Shown here: one piece after another, positions 28,130 through 37,046 of the stretch
How positions within the stretch are numbered: the first letter of the stretch is position 1
How the letters are laid out: each line of letters opens with the position of its first letter
DNA from: Spirochaetales bacterium
GTDB lineage: Bacteria > Spirochaetota > Spirochaetia > SZUA-6 > RPPD01
Direction of reading: 5' to 3'
DNA length: 64,000 bases
Assembly: GCA_016929065.1 (NCBI GenBank)
Contig: JAFGJO010000032.1
Span: 47,176-111,175 of the forward strand
Position numbers and translations under genes: made by a program
Notes under the pieces: generated by a model
What the model saw: only the letters and a program-made list of their open reading frames with translations
The model's database searches: none
Told to the model about the DNA's origin: nothing

Positions 28130-28452
28130 GAATCATCCCTCTTTTTCTGTAAAATTTCACCGCATTATAAAACTACTTTTTTTATGTGTATTATAATTCA
28201 CACAAGGATGTATTTTCGGTTTTTTTTACCCCCTGTAACTCTACTGCAAACCACAACAGGTTTCAATATTTTTTTTGATATCACTTGACCCTTGAAAAAT
28301 CTTCTTCTATCATTGTATTTATGCTGTCCGCTTTGGTGTATCAGCCCGCGGCAATGCTGCATTGCATGTATTTATCAAAAGAGGCATCTTGAGTTATTTA
28401 CTGCGTACGGGCAATTCATCAAATACCGGCTTTTACAAACACGGGGAATATT

Positions 28453-29085
28453 ATGAGTTTATATGAAAGAAAACCTTTAAAATTGCTTTTTACCTATCCG
28501 CCGACCTGGATGGCAGTTGCGGCAATTTTTACCGTGCATATCCTGTACACCATTCTTTTTACTCCCTCACTGATATGGACAATTGCAGCAGCGGTTCTTG
28601 ATGTCGCAGGATTCGGTTTGTGGGGATATCTGTCATTCAAATCGAAAGCATTTCAGGATCACTTCAACCGCATGCCGTACGAAGACAGAAACAGGGAAAT
28701 TCTGGAACTGCTCCGCTCCTGTCCCGACACTTTCCGGAAACCGGCAGAGGAATGCATTTCCCTTCTTGCGCGCATCAACAAGGAATTCCCGGACCAGACA
28801 TATTCTGCCGAACTTGGAATGATGATGGCCAATCTTCGGGAACTCAGTGAAAATCACAAAATACTCCACGAACGATTTCTCCAGTTCGGCAACCAGGAAC
28901 AGAAAAAACGGATGGAATCAATTTTGGCCGGCCAGCTCGAGGCACTCAAGGCAACACTTGCCACATTAAAAACATTCAGCGGAAATTTAACACTTCTTGC
29001 TGTCAACGAAGAGCAGACGCAGGTAGCAACTGACGAGCTCAAATACATCAACCAGGGACTGAAAGAAGTCATAGAGGAGTTATAA
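28453..29085 (+). CDS. Hypothetical membrane protein (two N-terminal TM helices, coiled-coil C-terminus; possibly XpaC-like)
   Basis: 210 aa; co-oriented with and directly upstream of the vWA gene; GGGG SD. Confidence 0.65.
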   Translation: MSLYERKPLKLLFTYPPTWMAVAAIFTVHILYTILFTPSLIWTIAAAVLDVAGFGLWGYLSFKSKAFQDHFNRMPYEDRNREILELLRSCPDTFRKPAEECISLLARINKEFPDQTYSAELGMMMANLRELSENHKILHERFLQFGNQEQKKRMESILAGQLEALKATLATLKTFSGNLTLLAVNEEQTQVATDELKYINQGLKEVIEEL

Positions 29086-29086
29086 C

Positions 29087-30850
29087 ATGGCACAAAAAAA
29101 ACCAGGCGCGGTATTCGGCGCGATTATCGCAATATTCATCGCTTTCATCATTATTGTTGTTACCGTTTCTGAATGTGAAGACGATTACAGCACGCAAAAT
29201 GCGGACCAGCAGTTCGGCACAATGAAACCCGAAGAAGCAAAAACCCGGCTGAAAGATATGTCACGAACCATAAACCCCATCACCAGCTACGTACAGTCGG
29301 TGGAAACCCTTGCAGAAATAAAAACGCCAAATCTGGCGGATACACTGCCTGATCCCTCCCTGATCACCAAACACTATCCCCTGACGGTAAATCCACGCGA
29401 TGTTTCATCAGCTGATGTGGTCATCGAAGTATTCTGTTCAACTGAAAAATCGGGCGAAAACCAGCCGGATAACTGGTTTACCACTGTTGCGCGTGATTTT
29501 AACAATAATAATGTCCGTACAGCAGAGGGTAAACGCATCCGGGTGCGTGTCCGCTACATCGACAGCGGAACCGGGTATCTGTATATTTCATCGGGAAAAT
29601 ACATCCCCGATGCTTTTTCCCCGTCGAATCTCCTTTGGATTAAAATGACACAGGCCTCGGGAGTACCGGTCACCATGTATACCGAAAGTCTTGTCGGCAA
29701 TACTGCCGGAATTGTCATGAAAGACGCGACCTATGATCTGCTGAAAAAGAATTTCGGGGAAGTAACACTTCAGGCGGTCATTGATGCGGTTGCCCAGGGT
29801 GACATTGCAATGGGGTATACTGATCCCTATGCAAGCAGCACCGGCCTGAATTTTCTTATTTCCATATTAAGCGCCTATGCAAAAGGCAATGAATCGAAAA
29901 TGCTCTCTGACGAAGTGGTGAGTGCATTTGAGGTATTTCAGAGAGGTGTCCCCTACGTCGCGTTCACCACCATTCAAATGCGCGATTCCGTGACAAAGGG
30001 CGGGCTTTTGGACGCATTTGTCATGGAACACCAGACATATCTGCGGGCAGAGGTACTCCAAAACGGGTACAAATTCATTCCCTTCGGGATCCGCCATGAC
30101 AATCCGTTGTACGGCGTTGGGGAGCTCTCCGCGGAAAAACGGGACGCGCTTGCCCAACTCGCAAAATACGCGGAATCCCGCAGAAATCTTGCCAATGAGT
30201 TTAAATTCAACCAGAACGCGGGATACGAGTCATCATATGTCATTCCTTCGGGAGAAACCCTTATCGCCGCACAGGCGCTCTGGAAACAAAAGAAAAATGT
30301 CGGCAAAAAAATTGCCGCGGTATTTGTGAGTGATGTTTCCGGTTCCATGGGCGGATACTCCATTCAGAATCTGAAGATCGCGCTCCGCGAAGGGGCACAG
30401 TTTATTGATCCGAAAAACGCGATCGGGCTGGTGGAATACTCCACGGAAGTTCATTTAAAACTGCCGATTCAGCCGTTTAATGCCCTGCAGCAGTCACGCT
30501 ACCTTGCAGCGGTTAAATCCATGACCACCGGCGGAGACACTGCCATGTTCGACGGCATTATTGCTGCAATGGACCTGCTTGTTGAATACACCACCGAAAA
30601 TCCCGATTTTCGGCCGGTATTGTTTGTCCTTACCGACGGCCAGACGAATGCCGGAAGTTTTCAAGCGCTGCAGGACATCGGCGCCATCGCCAATACCCTG
30701 GATATTCCGATATACACCATCGCCTACGGAGAAGACACCAATACGTCCCTGCTGCAGCAAATCTCCTCCATAAATGAAGCGGCAAGCATGAGCGCGAACG
30801 ACGAGGCAATCGTCAACAAGATCGGCGCATTGCTGAATCTGGAAATGTAG
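29087..30850 (+). CDS. Membrane-anchored solute-binding-like + von Willebrand factor A domain protein
   Basis: One N-terminal TM; binding-protein-like middle (WIKMTQASGVPVTMYTESLVGNTAGIVMKDATYDLL); C-terminal vWA with MIDAS DVSGSMGG, TGGDTAMFDG, VLTDGQTN. Confidence 0.85.
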   Translation: MAQKKPGAVFGAIIAIFIAFIIIVVTVSECEDDYSTQNADQQFGTMKPEEAKTRLKDMSRTINPITSYVQSVETLAEIKTPNLADTLPDPSLITKHYPLTVNPRDVSSADVVIEVFCSTEKSGENQPDNWFTTVARDFNNNNVRTAEGKRIRVRVRYIDSGTGYLYISSGKYIPDAFSPSNLLWIKMTQASGVPVTMYTESLVGNTAGIVMKDATYDLLKKNFGEVTLQAVIDAVAQGDIAMGYTDPYASSTGLNFLISILSAYAKGNESKMLSDEVVSAFEVFQRGVPYVAFTTIQMRDSVTKGGLLDAFVMEHQTYLRAEVLQNGYKFIPFGIRHDNPLYGVGELSAEKRDALAQLAKYAESRRNLANEFKFNQNAGYESSYVIPSGETLIAAQALWKQKKNVGKKIAAVFVSDVSGSMGGYSIQNLKIALREGAQFIDPKNAIGLVEYSTEVHLKLPIQPFNALQQSRYLAAVKSMTTGGDTAMFDGIIAAMDLLVEYTTENPDFRPVLFVLTDGQTNAGSFQALQDIGAIANTLDIPIYTIAYGEDTNTSLLQQISSINEAASMSANDEAIVNKIGALLNLEM

Positions 30851-30859
30851 GAGCAGGCC

Positions 30860-31282
30860 ATGAAACAGTTGTTTGTATGGGCCGGGATTTTTATTGTATT
30901 TTATGCAGGCCTCGCGGCAGGCACCCATTTTACCCGTGCTACCAACGCAAAAAAAATACTACTGGCAATTGATGTGTCGGGTACGATGGAAAGTGAAAAG
31001 CAAAAACTATCCGGAACCTTGTCGTTTCTTGAACAGTCTCCGTACGTTCAATATAAAATTGTCACCAACAGTCCCAATATGCGGCTGCAGCTCCTTCAGG
31101 ATTGGTCGTCTGTACCGGACTTCGGCGCAGTATCGGCAATTACCATGTATGTCCCCTTAAGTCTTGAAAAACTTGCCGGGATAGCCGGACAGGCGGGAGC
31201 CGATGAGATTATTTTTATTACCAATGCCGCGGACACAAGCGCGTTGCGAAATATTCCTGACTCAAGAATTATCACACCATAA
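30860..31282 (+). CDS. Minimal vWA-like membrane-anchored protein
   Basis: TM segment then KKILLAIDVSGTMESEKQKLSG (MIDAS-like); 140 aa. Confidence 0.65.
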   Translation: MKQLFVWAGIFIVFYAGLAAGTHFTRATNAKKILLAIDVSGTMESEKQKLSGTLSFLEQSPYVQYKIVTNSPNMRLQLLQDWSSVPDFGAVSAITMYVPLSLEKLAGIAGQAGADEIIFITNAADTSALRNIPDSRIITP

Positions 31283-31389
31283 ACACCAGTTCGGGCAGAT
31301 ATCCGCTCCAGGAATCCGGATTATTCTTCCATCATTATCACCGCCCCCGTCAGTAGAGTGTTTTATATTTCTCACTATCAAGGATACCG

Positions 31390-31430
31390 CAGGCTTTTGG
31401 GAAACCGGCAGGAGGGATCCCGAAAGCCTG
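31390..31430. other. Strong stem-loop (13-bp stem with one G-U pair) in a non-coding gap
   Basis: CAGGCTTTTGGGA - 15 nt - TCCCGAAAGCCTG, without an adjoining T-tract. Confidence 0.6.
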
Positions 31431-31606
31431 GATCAGCCGCACCGGGCAATTCACCCGGGCAATGGTGGCGTCGTTTTCCCGGACTGTTTTTCCGCGGCTG
31501 AAATTCTCAGGCGCAGCAGGGAATGAATATGGTTTAACAGATTAATAAACGGCATTGAGACACCTCCTGTACCAGACATACTGAAAAAAAACGGAAAAAC
31601 CAGGAA

Positions 31607-31635
31607 TTGCCATCTCTCTGAAATACCGGTATACT
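31607..31635 (+). promoter_or_regulatory. Sigma70-like promoter abutting the ClpX-like ATG (candidate leaderless)
   Basis: TTGCCA - 17 nt - TATACT, then 7 nt (CATTGGC) to ATG at 31643; no Shine-Dalgarno. Confidence 0.55.
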
Positions 31636-31642
31636 CATTGGC

Positions 31643-32782
31643 ATGTCGCTGGAGAATACGGGTATTAATCCGAAACACAGTTTCCACGAGGAAGCCGTCC
31701 GCACACTGATGGCCTTGCCAACACTTACCCCAAAACAAATCGCCGCGAAAATCCGCCGCCATGGCTACATCGGACAGGATGTGGCGGTGAAATCGGTCAG
31801 CCTCATGGCCTATCGCCACATTGAACGCCTCAAGGCAATATTCATCGACAAGATCAGCCCGGAACAGATCCCCCAAAAAACCAACCTTTTATTTGTGGGG
31901 CCAACCGGCTGCGGGAAGACCTATCTGGTAGAATTGCTGTTCCGCGATATCCTGAAACTGCCCACAGTCATTGTCGACATGACCAGCTTCTCGGAAACCG
32001 GATATGTCGGCCAGGATGTCGCCACCATTCTCACGCGCCTGTTGTATGCCGCACAACTCAACCCTGTCCATACCAGTTTCGGGATTGTCTGTCTCGATGA
32101 GATCGACAAGATTGCATCCGGCCAGAACAATGCTGTTTTCGCCGGCGCGGGAACCACGAAAGACGTATCTGGTCTTGGAGTGCAGCGCGAACTGCTTAAA
32201 CTCCTTGAATCCTCTGAAATTCCGGTCCCGCTGGAATTATCGCATTCAGAATATTCACCCAGAGCGACCATTTCCACTGAAAACATTGCATTTGTCGCCT
32301 GCGGCGCATTTTCAGGCTTTAAAAGCATTATCGAACACGAAAACAGACTGCATATCGGTTTTGGGAGGGAACCGGGCAGCAATACGGATGCCCGCATTGC
32401 CGTGACCTACACCGAAGATGATGTTGCCCTTGCACGGCATTTTCTGGACTATGGATTTCTGCCTGAACTGATCGGCCGCTTCAAACGTATTCTGCCGTTT
32501 CACGCTCTCTCCAAAGCGGATTTGACGCGTATCCTCCACACTCATGTACTCACCCGCTATATGAATGAATTCAAATTCAAGGATATTTCCCTGGAGATTG
32601 ATGATGACGTGCTTGGCCTGATCGTGAGTGAGAGTTTCGAAAAGGAAACCGGCGCACGCGGCATAGAATCTGCGCTGGTTCGTCATCTGGAGGATGCCGC
32701 CTTCGAAGCCTATTCAAAGCCCGGTATCAGACGGATTAAACTGTCGTTGAAAAAAAACGGGGTCGTCTGTGCCCTCGAATAG
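31643..32782 (+). CDS. ClpX-like AAA+ unfoldase lacking the N-terminal zinc-binding domain
   Basis: Walker A GPTGCGKTYLVE, pore loop GYVGQDV, Walker B GIVCLDEIDKIASG, IGF-type loop HIGFGREPG, sensor-2 ETGARGIESAL; no Cys4 zinc finger. Confidence 0.88.
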   Translation: MSLENTGINPKHSFHEEAVRTLMALPTLTPKQIAAKIRRHGYIGQDVAVKSVSLMAYRHIERLKAIFIDKISPEQIPQKTNLLFVGPTGCGKTYLVELLFRDILKLPTVIVDMTSFSETGYVGQDVATILTRLLYAAQLNPVHTSFGIVCLDEIDKIASGQNNAVFAGAGTTKDVSGLGVQRELLKLLESSEIPVPLELSHSEYSPRATISTENIAFVACGAFSGFKSIIEHENRLHIGFGREPGSNTDARIAVTYTEDDVALARHFLDYGFLPELIGRFKRILPFHALSKADLTRILHTHVLTRYMNEFKFKDISLEIDDDVLGLIVSESFEKETGARGIESALVRHLEDAAFEAYSKPGIRRIKLSLKKNGVVCALE

Positions 32783-33653
32783 GGAAAATACTGTCCCGCC
32801 GGATTTTTCTGCCGAACTGATGGCGCTTGTTGAGTGGCAGGTTGCGTTCGGCCCGCGCCTTCCGGGCACTGCTTCGCATCAAAAATTCATTGAAGCACTC
32901 AAAATAAAAATATCACCGTTTTGCGACGAATTGTTTTCCCAGGAATTTTCTATTTTTTTCCAGCAGAAAGATACACAGTGTGAAAACATCATTGCGGTAA
33001 AAAAAGCAGCCGGAGTTCCATCAATGAAACCGCTGTTAATCGGGACCCATTTCGACACCCGACTTATTGCAGACAATGAAGACGATCCCGGTAAAATCAA
33101 TATTCCCATCCCCGGCGCGAATGACGGCGGTTCGGGCACGGCCATACAGATTCAGCTTCTCGCGTATCTGGCCGGCCGCAACTACTGCCGCGATATCCAT
33201 GCGGTGTTCTTCGATGCCGAAGACGTGGGAAATATTGACGGGTTTGAGTTTTCAACCGGGGCACAATATCTTGCCGATCACCCGCTCCCCGAACCGCCGG
33301 GAGAAGTACTGGTACTCGACATGGTCGGCGGCAAAAATCTGATTCTTGATTTTGACATGCATCTTTTTGAACAGGAATCAGGGACGGAATTTGCAAAACA
33401 AATCATGGCCTGCGCGGTCGATAATCAATTCATGCCGCTTCTCAAACCAAAAACGGCAAAATACAAATATATTATCTGCGACCATTACCCGTTTTTGCAA
33501 AAAGGAATTCCCTCTTTTATTTTGATTGATATTGATTACCCGCAGTGGCATACCCAGGCGGATTTGCCGGATGCCATGTCAGGAGAGTCGCTGGGAAATG
33601 TGTACGATTTTGTGTGCCGGTTTCTGGATACTTTTCTGGTCAGCAATTCCTAG
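32769..33653 (+). CDS. M28-family metallopeptidase / glutaminyl-cyclase-like
   Basis: GTHFDTR, GANDGGSGTAIQ, FFDAEDVG, LDMVGG, WHTQAD supply the M28 metal ligands; GTG start overlaps the ClpX-like gene by 14 nt. Confidence 0.88.
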   Translation: MPSNRENTVPPDFSAELMALVEWQVAFGPRLPGTASHQKFIEALKIKISPFCDELFSQEFSIFFQQKDTQCENIIAVKKAAGVPSMKPLLIGTHFDTRLIADNEDDPGKINIPIPGANDGGSGTAIQIQLLAYLAGRNYCRDIHAVFFDAEDVGNIDGFEFSTGAQYLADHPLPEPPGEVLVLDMVGGKNLILDFDMHLFEQESGTEFAKQIMACAVDNQFMPLLKPKTAKYKYIICDHYPFLQKGIPSFILIDIDYPQWHTQADLPDAMSGESLGNVYDFVCRFLDTFLVSNS

Positions 33654-34894
33654 GCAGAATACTGCTTGAACGCAACAACCGCATTATGTCCGCCGAAACC
33701 AAACGAATTTGACAACACTGCCCGAATGGTCCCTTTGACTCCCTTGTTGGGAACATAATCAAGGTCACATTCAGGATCCTTCTCGCTGTAATTTATCGTC
33801 GGCGGAAAAAACTGATCCCTGAGCGCGAGAACACTGAGTACTGCCTCAACGCCGCCGGCTCCGCCAATCATATGTCCGGTCATCGATTTTGTTGAAGAAA
33901 TCTTCAATTTGTATGCATGGTCTCCAAATACGGTTTTAATCGCCCTTGTTTCCATTGGATCGTTTAATGGAGTGGACGTTCCGTGTGCATTAATATAATC
34001 AATATCTTCAGGCTGCATTCCTGCATGTTTTAATGCAGAAGCAATCGCAGCTGCCGCACCCTTGCCGGAAGGCTCGGGAGCGACCATGTGATAGGCGTCA
34101 CATGTCTGACCAAATCCGGCCAATTCTGCATATATTTTTGCACCGCGCTTTTGCGCATGCGATAATTCTTCAAGGACAAGTATTCCGGTGCCTTCCGCGA
34201 TGACAAATCCATCTCTGGTTTTATCGAACGGCCGTGATGCTGTTTCCGGAACATCATTGTAACTGGTAGAAAGAGCTTTTAACGCGCAGAATCCGCCCAG
34301 GGATACCGGGGTCACCGGAGTATCCACTCCGCCGGCAATCATAATATCTGTTATCCCTGATTTTATTATTTGGGATGCGGTGGCAATAGAATCTGTTCCG
34401 GATGCACAGGCGGTGACAATCGGAAAACAGGGCCCTTGGGCATTAAAAGCAATGGCGACATTCGCCGCGGATATATTGCAGATGAGCTTTGGAACGGTTA
34501 AAGGATGAAGACGATTTGCCCCTTTATAAAACAAATCATGGCACGCCTGCGTAAAGGTGTCCAATCCCCCGACTCCGGTTCCTATAATCACACCAATTTT
34601 GTACGGGTCAATCGCGTCAAGTTTCAAGCCGGAATCTTTTACAGCCTGGGTACTTGCAGCCATTGCAAAAAGGGAGCATCTGTCATGTTTTCGGGCTTCT
34701 TTTGAATCGAGAATGTCATCTGCAGAAAAATCTTTCACAACACCGGCAATACGGCAGGACAGGGCTGATGCATCAAAGTGCTCAATGGCAGTGATCCCGC
34801 TTCTGGCATTCCTGATTCCTTTCCATGTTGAGGCGACATCATTTCCGAGTGGATTTAAGGCTCCCAGCCCGGTGACAACAATTCGACGTTCCAT
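33650..34894 (-). CDS. fabF: 3-oxoacyl-[ACP] synthase II
   Basis: Cys-His-His: VTACASGTDSI, NAHGTSTPLND, KSMTGHMIGGAGG. Confidence 0.96.
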   Translation of the reverse strand: MERRIVVTGLGALNPLGNDVASTWKGIRNARSGITAIEHFDASALSCRIAGVVKDFSADDILDSKEARKHDRCSLFAMAASTQAVKDSGLKLDAIDPYKIGVIIGTGVGGLDTFTQACHDLFYKGANRLHPLTVPKLICNISAANVAIAFNAQGPCFPIVTACASGTDSIATASQIIKSGITDIMIAGGVDTPVTPVSLGGFCALKALSTSYNDVPETASRPFDKTRDGFVIAEGTGILVLEELSHAQKRGAKIYAELAGFGQTCDAYHMVAPEPSGKGAAAAIASALKHAGMQPEDIDYINAHGTSTPLNDPMETRAIKTVFGDHAYKLKISSTKSMTGHMIGGAGGVEAVLSVLALRDQFFPPTINYSEKDPECDLDYVPNKGVKGTIRAVLSNSFGFGGHNAVVAFKQYSA

Positions 34895-34904
34895 TCCCCG
34901 CTCC

Positions 34905-35648
34905 TTAGATCATCATTCCGCCATCAACCTGGATAACCCGGCCGGTAATATATGATGATAATTCTGAAGCAAGGAACAAAGTCACTTTTGCAACTTCTTC
35001 AGGTGTGCCGCCGCGGTTCATCGGAACCTGGCCGAGCATTGCCTTTTTCGCTTCATCGCTCAGTTTTTCTGTCATGTCGGTAACGATATACCCGGGGGCA
35101 ACCGCATTCACGCGGACGCCGCGGGAACCAACTTCTTTTGCAAGACTTTTTGTAAAACCAATAAGGCCTGCCTTGGAAGCAGAATAGTTGGTCTGTCCGG
35201 CATTACCGCCCACCCCGACTACAGAAGCCATATTGATAATTGATCCGGTTCTTCGCCGCATCATGTCCATTGCGATATGTTTTGAAACAAGAAATGCTGA
35301 TGTCAAATTGATGGAAATGACTTTTTCCCAGTTTTCCAATGACATTCGAAATACCAGTCCATCACGGGTAATTCCGGCATTGTTCACCAGCACATCAAGC
35401 CCGTTGCTTTCTGCAATGACTTCCTTGACCACAGTGTTCACTTCTTCTTCATTCGATACATCAACCTTTTTAAAAAAGACCGCTCCGCCATTTGCTTTTG
35501 CAAGCGACTGCATTTCTGATACAGCATCACCTTCAGCCAGGTCAAAATAATATACCGTTGCACCTTCCTTTAAAAAAAGTGTCACAATTTCTTTTCCAAT
35601 GCCCCGTGCACCGCCGGTGACGAGCGCTTTTTTACCCTCAAGCAGCAT
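34905..35648 (-). CDS. fabG: 3-oxoacyl-[ACP] reductase
   Basis: ALVTGGARGIGKEI, NNAGITRDGLVFRMS, NYSASKAGLIGFTKSLAKE. Confidence 0.95.
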   Translation of the reverse strand: MLLEGKKALVTGGARGIGKEIVTLFLKEGATVYYFDLAEGDAVSEMQSLAKANGGAVFFKKVDVSNEEEVNTVVKEVIAESNGLDVLVNNAGITRDGLVFRMSLENWEKVISINLTSAFLVSKHIAMDMMRRRTGSIINMASVVGVGGNAGQTNYSASKAGLIGFTKSLAKEVGSRGVRVNAVAPGYIVTDMTEKLSDEAKKAMLGQVPMNRGGTPEEVAKVTLFLASELSSYITGRVIQVDGGMMI

Positions 35649-35653
35649 ACTGA

Positions 35654-36589
35654 TTATCCCTCCGAAATTTGTACTATTTCTTCCATTTTACCGGCACTCC
35701 TACATTCACTGGTGTCTGTAAACGCTTTCCACAGCCCCTTCAGGACTGTTCCGGGCCCTGCTTCGATATAGCGTGCATACCCGTCGGCCTGAATCGCCTG
35801 TTCTTCTTTCACCCACAATACAGATGAGGTCACCTGTTGTACGCACAGGTGTTTAGCTTCATCTGCCGAGGTAATCCGGCCGCCTGTCACATTCGAATAT
35901 ACGGTTTTTCCCGGGTCACGGAATGTGATGCCGGAGAGCAATCCTTCAAGCTCTTCCTGAGCTGATTGCAGAAGCGGGGTGTGAAACGGCCCCGATACTT
36001 TCAGCGGGATCACCCGCCGCGCGCCTGCAGCTTTGACCGCTTCGGCGCCTGCCGCAAGGCCCTCCTGCGTTCCCGCAAGAACCACCTGTACCGGGCTGGT
36101 ATGGTTTGCAATAAACACATCGCTGCGGTGAAGCTGCTCCAGGCTCTGGAAAGCAATGTCATAGGCAAGTCCGATCACTGCGGCCATTCCGGCATTTCCG
36201 CCGGCAGTATCCGCATTTCGGCTGGCCTTTTCCATGAACTCGCCGCGCATCTTTACCAGAGGAAAAAGATCTTTTACCTCTATTATACCTGCGATACAGA
36301 GCGCCGAATATTCGCCGAGGCTGAACCCGGCGCATCCGTCAGGGACAATACCGTGCTCCTCCAGCACTGTCGCCGCAGCGAGATTCATGAGCGTGACCGC
36401 AACCTGGGTTTTATCAGTCTCTTTGAGCTCTTCCTCACTTGCTTCGAACAGCAGTTTTTGTGTGTCCAAGTTTGTTGTTTCGGACGCTATAACAAACAAT
36501 TCCTTTACTTTCGCACTCGCCTCAAAGAGGTCACGGCCCATTCCGGAATATTGCGCGCCCTGTCCGGGAAATAAAATACATGTTTTCAT
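35654..36589 (-). CDS. fabD: Malonyl-CoA:ACP transacylase
   Basis: ILFPGQGAQYSGMG, GFSLGEYSAL, VSGPFHTPLLQSA. Confidence 0.93.
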   Translation of the reverse strand: MKTCILFPGQGAQYSGMGRDLFEASAKVKELFVIASETTNLDTQKLLFEASEEELKETDKTQVAVTLMNLAAATVLEEHGIVPDGCAGFSLGEYSALCIAGIIEVKDLFPLVKMRGEFMEKASRNADTAGGNAGMAAVIGLAYDIAFQSLEQLHRSDVFIANHTSPVQVVLAGTQEGLAAGAEAVKAAGARRVIPLKVSGPFHTPLLQSAQEELEGLLSGITFRDPGKTVYSNVTGGRITSADEAKHLCVQQVTSSVLWVKEEQAIQADGYARYIEAGPGTVLKGLWKAFTDTSECRSAGKMEEIVQISEG

Positions 36590-37046
36590 TATTGTTTCTC
36601 TTGGAAGGCAAATTACCACATGAGTTGGGCGGTGTCAAGCGAATCAAAGGCAATAATGAATGTTTTTACAGGCCAACATTCATGGCATTTTTGCCGCTTT
36701 TACCAGGGGAAAGAGAATGAAGAAATATGTTCACCGCCGAAGATGCCGAACCGGTGTCAGCTCACAGGGAACTCACGATTTGCCAGGATTTCTATATTTT
36801 GATAATTCTCCATAAAATCAGGGGCAACACTCTTGTTTGACCATGAAATCCCAATGTCGAACATGGTATATTGCATAACAAAAACAGGTTAAAACAAAAA
36901 AAACGTAAAAACAAGGACATGCGGAATTTACAACAAATTTACAACTATTTAACGAGTTGGTTGCATCTGGAAACTATATTGGAGTATATAAACCACCGGG
37001 TTTTGCAGAAAAACATAATACCCGGCAAACTATAAAGGAGATTCAT

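Noticed and set aside
31203-31526. 107-aa plus-strand ORF in the gap before the ClpX-like gene
   Set aside because: Overlaps the vWA-like gene end, no SD, no domain-like composition; the region is better treated as non-coding.
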